Positions 59,000 through 64,000 of a stretch of 64,000 bases of DNA are shown one piece after another. The DNA comes from Gnetum montanum (Eukaryota; Streptophyta; Gnetopsida; Gnetales; Gnetaceae). Location: assembly GCA_015680685.1 (NCBI GenBank), contig MNCI01016127.1, positions 294,187 through 358,186 on the forward strand, given 5' to 3'. Both the position numbers and the translations under genes were made by a program. The notes beneath the pieces were generated by a model. It saw nothing but the letters and a program-made list of their open reading frames with translations. It was not told where the DNA came from and ran no database searches. The first letter of the stretch is position 1. Each line of letters begins with the position of its first letter.

Positions 59000-59390
59000 G
59001 CTAAGATAAAAACAATGAAAATTTTCTATCCTGAAAAGGATCTCCACTGCTTTAAGGCATTGGTAAGAAATAAAAATGATGAAAATTTTCTCTGCTTAAA
59101 ATGGATATGCATTGCTTTGGCGCACCCCTATGAACATATAAACAATAAAAAATTTTCTTTGCTGAAAACAGATCTGCACTGCTATAACAAACTGGTGAGA
59201 ACATAAAAACTTAAACACATATCTTGACTGCTGTAAAACCTTTTTATTTTTTAAGCTGCTTATGAAAAGATACTTTAACACTAGAATACTTTAACACTAG
59301 AATCAGGTCAGAAGATAAAAACGTAAACACAGATCTCGACTGCCGTAAAACCTTGTTATTTTTTTAGGCCACTCAGAAAATAATACTGTT
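59000..59390. repeat. Minisatellite, GATCTNNACTGCT units
   Basis: GATCTCCACTGCTTTAAGG, GATATGCATTGCTTTGG, GATCTGCACTGCTATAAC, TATCTTGACTGCTGTAAAACC and GATCTCGACTGCCGTAAAACC follow each other between 59,038 and 59,353, each with an upstream A-rich AATGAAAATTTTCT or AAAAACNTAAACAC phrase. Unit length is about 65 bases for the first three and about 105 for the last two. An ACTTTAACACTAGAAT dimer lies at about 59,272-59,302. Confidence 0.75.
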
Positions 59391-59939
59391 TCAAACCTTA
59401 AATATTTTGTTCGGAGAGAAAAAGGTTTTACCGTTACACCAAGGAAGCTTATGCAAAAGAATTAGTGCAAACAATGATATCAGCACATTATTTTTGTTAC
59501 TATTTTTCAGAAATTGGAAATTTTTATTAAGATCAGGAAATCACAAAGGATTTATTGAATGTTTACAAAGCCTCACAAAACCTCAACGAAAACATCATTG
59601 ATGTTAACTTGGACAACGGTGATTTGGACAATATATCCTCATAAATATTTCAAAGATAAGCCTGCCAAAAAAATCCATCTTAAAGCATGTATTTTTAATA
59701 GGTCAGAGGCTTTTTTTATTCTCATCAGCCACAGAGGAGTGTGAAAATGCTTACGAGTTTCATGACTCATACTGTGATTGTAGGGGCTATGAGATTAATT
59801 CATCTCGATTCTGCCATCATTTCCTTTCTGACTAAACAAATCACTATGTAGAAAACTAAAATGCCAGACCCTAGGAAACGGCACTCCCAAATATCTTACG
59901 GTGATTTTCAAAAGTTGCACCGGAACAATCGGGTCGGTT

Positions 59940-60735
59940 CCATTCAAAATGTGTTGGATAAAATGCATAATTCAATTCCAAAGCATTGGCAGCTGAAGAG
60001 GTAGGCATGAAAAGGACAAGAAACCTTATCCATGAGGGTGCCCCAATTTCTTCTGAGAGAGTAGAAGATGACAGAGGCCGATCTCAGTCACATGGTTTCC
60101 ACTTCAACTCCAATCTCAACCTCGACCTCAGATATCATAAACTCTAAGGCCTTTCACAACCCTGTTTCAACCTGGAGATCACAACCCTCGGTCAATCATA
60201 AACATAACGCCCTTCACAACCCTCTGTCACGATGGTGGGCGGATCAGGCTTTGGAAGACAAGTCAAATTATGTTGAAGGCTTTTCTTCATAACTCCGTTG
60301 TTTTGTGAGTTCTTAAGCCTTTTTATATAGTCTGATGTATGGTAATATTTTTTTATAGTATTGTATATTGTTTGTTGCTGGTTTTTGTTGCAGATAGAAA
60401 GTAAACATTAGAATAAGGAAAATGGGGAAATTCAAAAGAGAATATTAATGAACGTAACTTTTCTTTTAGTAATTTTATGGACTTATTATTAGCTTTTTAC
60501 AGCTATTATTCTAATCCGATCTCTAAAACTTATTGAAAATTTTCCAATCTATGCTTTTTCAAATTTACTGGAGATGTCTTCATTTTATAATGAACATTGG
60601 TTTCCTCAAATTATATGCTTTTATATGCTTTTCTCTCTGCCAATACAAGAGCAATGGCTTCCATTCCCTCTTGGATCATAGCATATTACATAGATGCGTA
60701 GGTTTTGCAGGAGAGATTTATTTAATCTAAAAATT
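59940..60735 (+). pseudogene. DUF247 relic, second copy
   Basis: Remnants match the relic at 37.2-38.9 kb. At about 60,098-60,150 one frame reads HFNSNLNLDLRYHKL, equal to HFNTNLNLGSHKL there. At about 60,590-60,735 GFLKLYAFICF and SNGFHSLLDHSILHRCVGF match the VFLLELCFS and SDRFHPLLDYRTLRTCVG blocks. Upstream, 59,940-60,060 may hold an N-terminal extension. An AT-rich interruption at 60,300-60,530 separates the two parts. Every part is broken by shifts and stops. No C-terminal membrane segment was found. Confidence 0.7.
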
Positions 60736-60759
60736 TTGTTATTTTTTACTTTAGTTTAT

Positions 60760-60822
60760 CAGTTAGCTTAGTGGTAACAAAGTTGGCTTCAACCCTTGCT
60801 CACAAGTTCAATTCCAGTAAGT
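60760..60822 (+). repeat. tRNA-like SINE head with A and B boxes
   Basis: TAGCTTAGTGG at 60,764-60,774 fits the A-box consensus TRGCNNAGTGG completely. AGTTCAATTCC at 60,805-60,815 fits the B box GGTTCRANYCC at 10 of 11. The spacing suits an internal RNA polymerase III promoter. The arms do not fold into a full cloverleaf and no CCA-type acceptor stem is visible, so a tRNA-derived SINE head is more likely than a tRNA gene. No poly-A tail was assigned. Confidence 0.55.
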
Positions 60823-61599
60823 AACATAAACTTATAAAATAAACAAGTCAATTACTTTTTGGGATTTATGCATTCTTTCAAATCAAGACAAAGGATGAAC
60901 GCTCTGATGGGGATAATGATGAACGAGCAGGGCCAGTTCTTAAGAGTGTATCTATAGATCCATAGTGAAATTTATGCTTTAAGTTGATTAACTATTTTCC
61001 TTTCTACAAAGTTTAATTACTTATTAAACCTTATGAATATATGCAGCAGTTCAATTTCAACACCCTGTAAATTAGTAGGATCCAAGCCATGAATGCACAG
61101 GTACCTCTTACCTAAGAAGTCACAAATCACAAGCTTTTTATTTCATTGAGTACATATCTTATTAGAATTTAGAAATATGTTTCAAACTGACTATTATATT
61201 TTAAATGGATGGAATTTTAATAAAGGATGGAATTTTAATAAAGGTAACTAGCATTTATTATTTATAATTATAATAAAATGTATAAAATCGTATGAAATAA
61301 ATAATCAATGCAATGCATAGTATAAATGCAAGCAATGAGCCCTAATGGTCATAGTCTAGTTATAGTCCCAAAGATTTTCAATACAAGAGCATTGGTGATC
61401 TCAAGTTTTGGTGTGCAAGAGAAGCTCAAGAGAGCGAAATTGGGCAATTCTGAATGCAAAAGAGCTTGACAGAGTAGGAATTCTGAATGGTCATCCTTAT
61501 TTTTTAGTGCTTTATTTTATTTTACTTAAATAATTCATATTCACGTATTACTATGAAGGTATATGCTTGTTGGATCATTGATGGGTTGATGATTTCGCA

Positions 61600-62135
61600 G
61601 AAATCAATTAGGCGTGTTGCAAACATCCACATAAAGCAATGGCATAGGGAGGTGGGCATATCCATGTAGGAATTCATATGATTGTTGATAAATTGCTTGC
61701 ACTGTGCAATAAGAGGCATCAAACAGCAACAACAGAGCCTCTCCCCTGCATTGTGAGAGTCCCCAAGGCTTAAGTCCCGAGCTGCCATTACGACCCTAAC
61801 TTTAACCTCAGATCCCGCTAACCTAAGGCCCTTGACTGTGCTTTAGGAATGATAAATGGGAGTAGCTGCCTATCGGTGTGTTAGAGTAGGATTACCATTT
61901 CATTCCTTCTTCCAAAAGTTTTCTTTCATTTCTGTTTTTTTTTCACTTGATCACTTGAGAAGGCATGTTTCTTCTCCCCGAAGATTATCCCTGTGACTTT
62001 GATTTTGCGTTTCATTATTTCCAATCAAAGAAGGGGTTAAGAATCTGCGGTACAAGGTGGAGGATTACCGTCAGCCAACAACACCTGATACCCTGTTTAC
62101 ACATCGCTGCTGTGTTGCTAGACGCTAGCATTATA
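61600..62135 (+). pseudogene. DUF247 relic, third copy with internal deletion
   Basis: It aligns with the copy at 37.2 kb from its start region. The ATG at 61,639 corresponds to 37,177, and TTGCACTGTGCAATAAGAGG and CTCTCCCCTGCATTGTGAGA correspond to the CIVRVP block. Alignment runs to about 61,846 and resumes at about 61,945 with TTGATCACTTGAGAAGGCATG. The resumed part has MFLLPEDYPCDFDF, then frame-shifted VEDYRQPTTPDTLF. About 300 bases of the middle are missing, and about 100 unrelated bases lie at the junction. The C-terminal third is absent. The tail here extends a stretch that is frameshifted in the first copy. Confidence 0.8.
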
Positions 62136-62250
62136 CCCAATGATCAGCTAAAAAAGCAAAATGAAATCTTTAAAGCCAGAAAAATACGAAGCACATATTA
62201 TAATCAAGAAAAGTTGATAGTTGATAGTCATTAAAGAGGCCAGATATAAA
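62136..62250. other. Junction between DUF247 relic and family A copy
   Basis: A Lys-rich open segment runs to 62,234 without recognisable features. The switch to family A coding remnants lies at about 62,240, but its exact point cannot be fixed. Confidence 0.3.
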
Positions 62251-62870
62251 CAAGAAAAGTAAGTTGATCTTAGAATTGATAAAGAATTCAACAAATTAAA
62301 TGCTAAATTTGAAAAAAGAAAATTGATTTAAGGAAAAAATGTTAAGCATGTTATTAAGAAAGTAAGGCTTATCAAAGAATAGTCATTGAAAAGACTTAGC
62401 AAGACTTAGTAATATTATTGTTGAGTTTAAGGTTAGGAGGGAACTGCATACCAAAGCAACAAAAGAGACCACATTATTTGTAGATTTAGCTAATGGAATG
62501 ATGAAAAAATTAATTAGGCCAAATGCTTTGATGCTAGATCATTTGGTGACAAGTGCCATATAGAAAGTAGATAAAATTTATGAGACCAATATTGACATAG
62601 AAAAAATGATTGAAAAGGTTGGAATTTATGAAAAAACCATAAAAAAATATATTAATGCTATTTTAATAGAAGGGCTAGAGCAATTTAACATAGATAAACA
62701 CATAACCAAAGAAATTAGCTGTGTCATTTTGTAAACACCATTATGGCATTCTAAGTCATATAAATAGTTAGTAAGTCATGTACATTCAAGTCTACCTCCC
62801 AATTTTGTAAAGGACTCTATCGTTGTTTTGTTTTAACTTGAGGACACATTTCCAATTAGTTATGGGGGTA

Positions 62871-63756
62871 TGATAAAGTCAATTTTAGTTGTGATGCAAT
62901 ATCATATCTACGATATCATAGCAACAATGTCGTAGATATGATGTCATGGTACATGCTATGTCATCATTGATATGATGTCTCAAGATGCATGCAACCCAAT
63001 AAATACCAACACTTGGGTGCACAATCCATAACTTTTTTATTCCAAGTCTTAGGGAAACTCTTGTAGTTTTATTTTGTAGTTGTAATAGAGAGTGAATGCT
63101 CGTAGTGTGATGTTTAGCAATTGTCTAAAATCATAATTCAAGTGAATTATACTTGGACATAGTTCATGATAGTAATAAAGATTGAGATTGCTTTCCATTG
63201 TTTTAGCATTTCCTTAGTTTCATTTGTATACTTATCATAGTGTTTATTGTTTTCTTAGTTAATCATTTACACTCCAATCACTCTATTTTACATGTCATTA
63301 GAAAGTGGAATGGATATGACTAGTTTTGAGCACTAACTGTAGTTATCTGTTAACCCAGTAGTGGCATTGCTTAATTCTCTTAGAAGTAATACCACTTGGT
63401 AATCCTAGTGATGACTACATGAGTCCAAGGTGTGTACAGTAGACCAAGACTGAATATCCATTACACTAGGCTAAGTTAGATTTATGTTTGCCAAGTTAAT
63501 TAGACTTCCAAACTTTATCTTTAATCATGTTTATCATTAGGATTATTAAGGGCCTAAACAACATCAACTAATCATACGCCTCACTGCAAGTTAAACCATA
63601 TACTTAGTTTTCACTAACTCAAAGTGGGAGACAACGATCACAAACTTAACATCAATTACTGGCATAATAACATTGTCCATCCATGGATTACGATCTAGTC
63701 AAGCATGAGCACTTGTGACTTGTATGGTAGAGTGTTGGATGTTCCACCGCTCATCA
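62871..63756 (+). repeat. Family A 3' LTR
   Basis: It starts TGATAAAGTC directly after ATGGGGGTA and ends CCACCGCTCATCA. The U3 array of ATATC words spans about 62,898-62,985 and includes a perfect 11-base inverted repeat. The TATA box has decayed to AATAAATACC near 62,998. Confidence 0.85.
62903..62940. repeat. Perfect 11-bp inverted repeat in U3
   Basis: CATATCTACGA at 62,903-62,913 is the exact reverse complement of TCGTAGATATG at 62,930-62,940. It lies in the GATATC array upstream of the transcript start. Confidence 0.85.
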
Positions 63757-63808
63757 CCATTTTATTCAAACAGGGCTAGAATGATGATAATGAATAGTAG
63801 TTGATTAT

Positions 63809-64000
63809 TGATGAGTGGTGAGGTACCCCTACACTCAACCATACAAATACGAGCGTGCACGCACGATCCGGTCGAACTCCGCAGACTAAATGCCTTAACA
63901 CCACAAGAAACACTTGGGGTTAATCGTTCGTTGTCTTCCCAGGCTTGCTTGTAGGTGTCACGGTGTATGGTTAAGCAAGTCTGAGGTATATGATTTTTTT
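63809..64000 (-). repeat. Family A LTR, cut by the window end
   Basis: TGATGAGTGGTGAGGTACCCC opens the LTR in the same orientation as 41,653. No primer site adjoins its left side, so it is a 3' LTR of a minus-strand element or a solo LTR. Only the first 192 bases are visible. Confidence 0.85.

Larger units (their letters stand above)
62250..63756 (+). mobile_element. Family A copy, 3' end only
   Basis: A decayed ORF2-like coding tail (62,250-62,740, rich in Lys, Ile and Glu) is followed by PNFVKDSIVVLF-like sequence, the purine tract (62,862-62,870) and a 3' LTR. It is 5'-truncated next to the third DUF247 relic. Confidence 0.6.

Overview
This window is nuclear DNA of a seed plant. The evidence is a decayed DUF247 gene (a plant-only family), Ty3/gypsy and Copia LTR retrotransposons with plant-type primer sites, and short GT..AG introns. 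The gene density is close to zero, the base composition is AT-rich, and old elements are nested and full of stop codons. That suits a giant, slowly purged genome, most likely a gymnosperm, but this is inference and no species marker is visible. No intact host gene was found. There is one run of 129 Ns (32,556-32,684) and one isolated N (16,973).

Layout. 0.3-0.8 kb: the 3' end of a minus-strand gypsy pol (integrase tail). 0.9-3 kb: a tandem array of about 180 bp carrying hairpins. 5.2-8.7 kb: an unrecognised, decayed plus-strand gene that still shows about six short introns. 9.4-13.0 kb: minus-strand gypsy protease and gag. 13.1-17.2 kb: stacked tandem repeats with units of about 500 bp and 1.4 kb. 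19,347-24,716: a gag-only Copia element bounded by both LTRs and a 5-bp target duplication. 25.4-26.3 kb: a solo LTR of the gypsy family called family A here. 33.3-34.9 kb: chromovirus-like gag and protease. 34.9-36.1 kb: a truncated family A 5' end. 37.2-38.9 kb: the DUF247 pseudogene. 41,653-50,809: a full-length family A element on the minus strand with both LTRs, primer site, purine tract and target duplication, inserted in an older Copia LTR. 53-57 kb: a second, plus-strand family A body. 58.3-62.2 kb: a CpG-richer block with two more DUF247 relics, SINE-like heads and a minisatellite. 62.2-64.0 kb: two further family A LTRs in opposite orientations.

Family A is the most interesting object. 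It has gag, lacks any recognisable protease, reverse transcriptase or integrase, and carries a second long ORF. ORF2 combines a domain resembling the 'putative plant transposon protein' family (Pfam PF20167, named from memory), a long coiled coil and a conserved C-terminal block. These are shared collinearly by copies in opposite orientations. A stretch resembling the family's own U3 promoter (GATATC-rich array plus TATA) lies inside the element just before ORF2, which suggests a separate ORF2 transcript. All copies here are decayed, and their stops are mostly TAG, as expected from deamination of methylated CAG sites.
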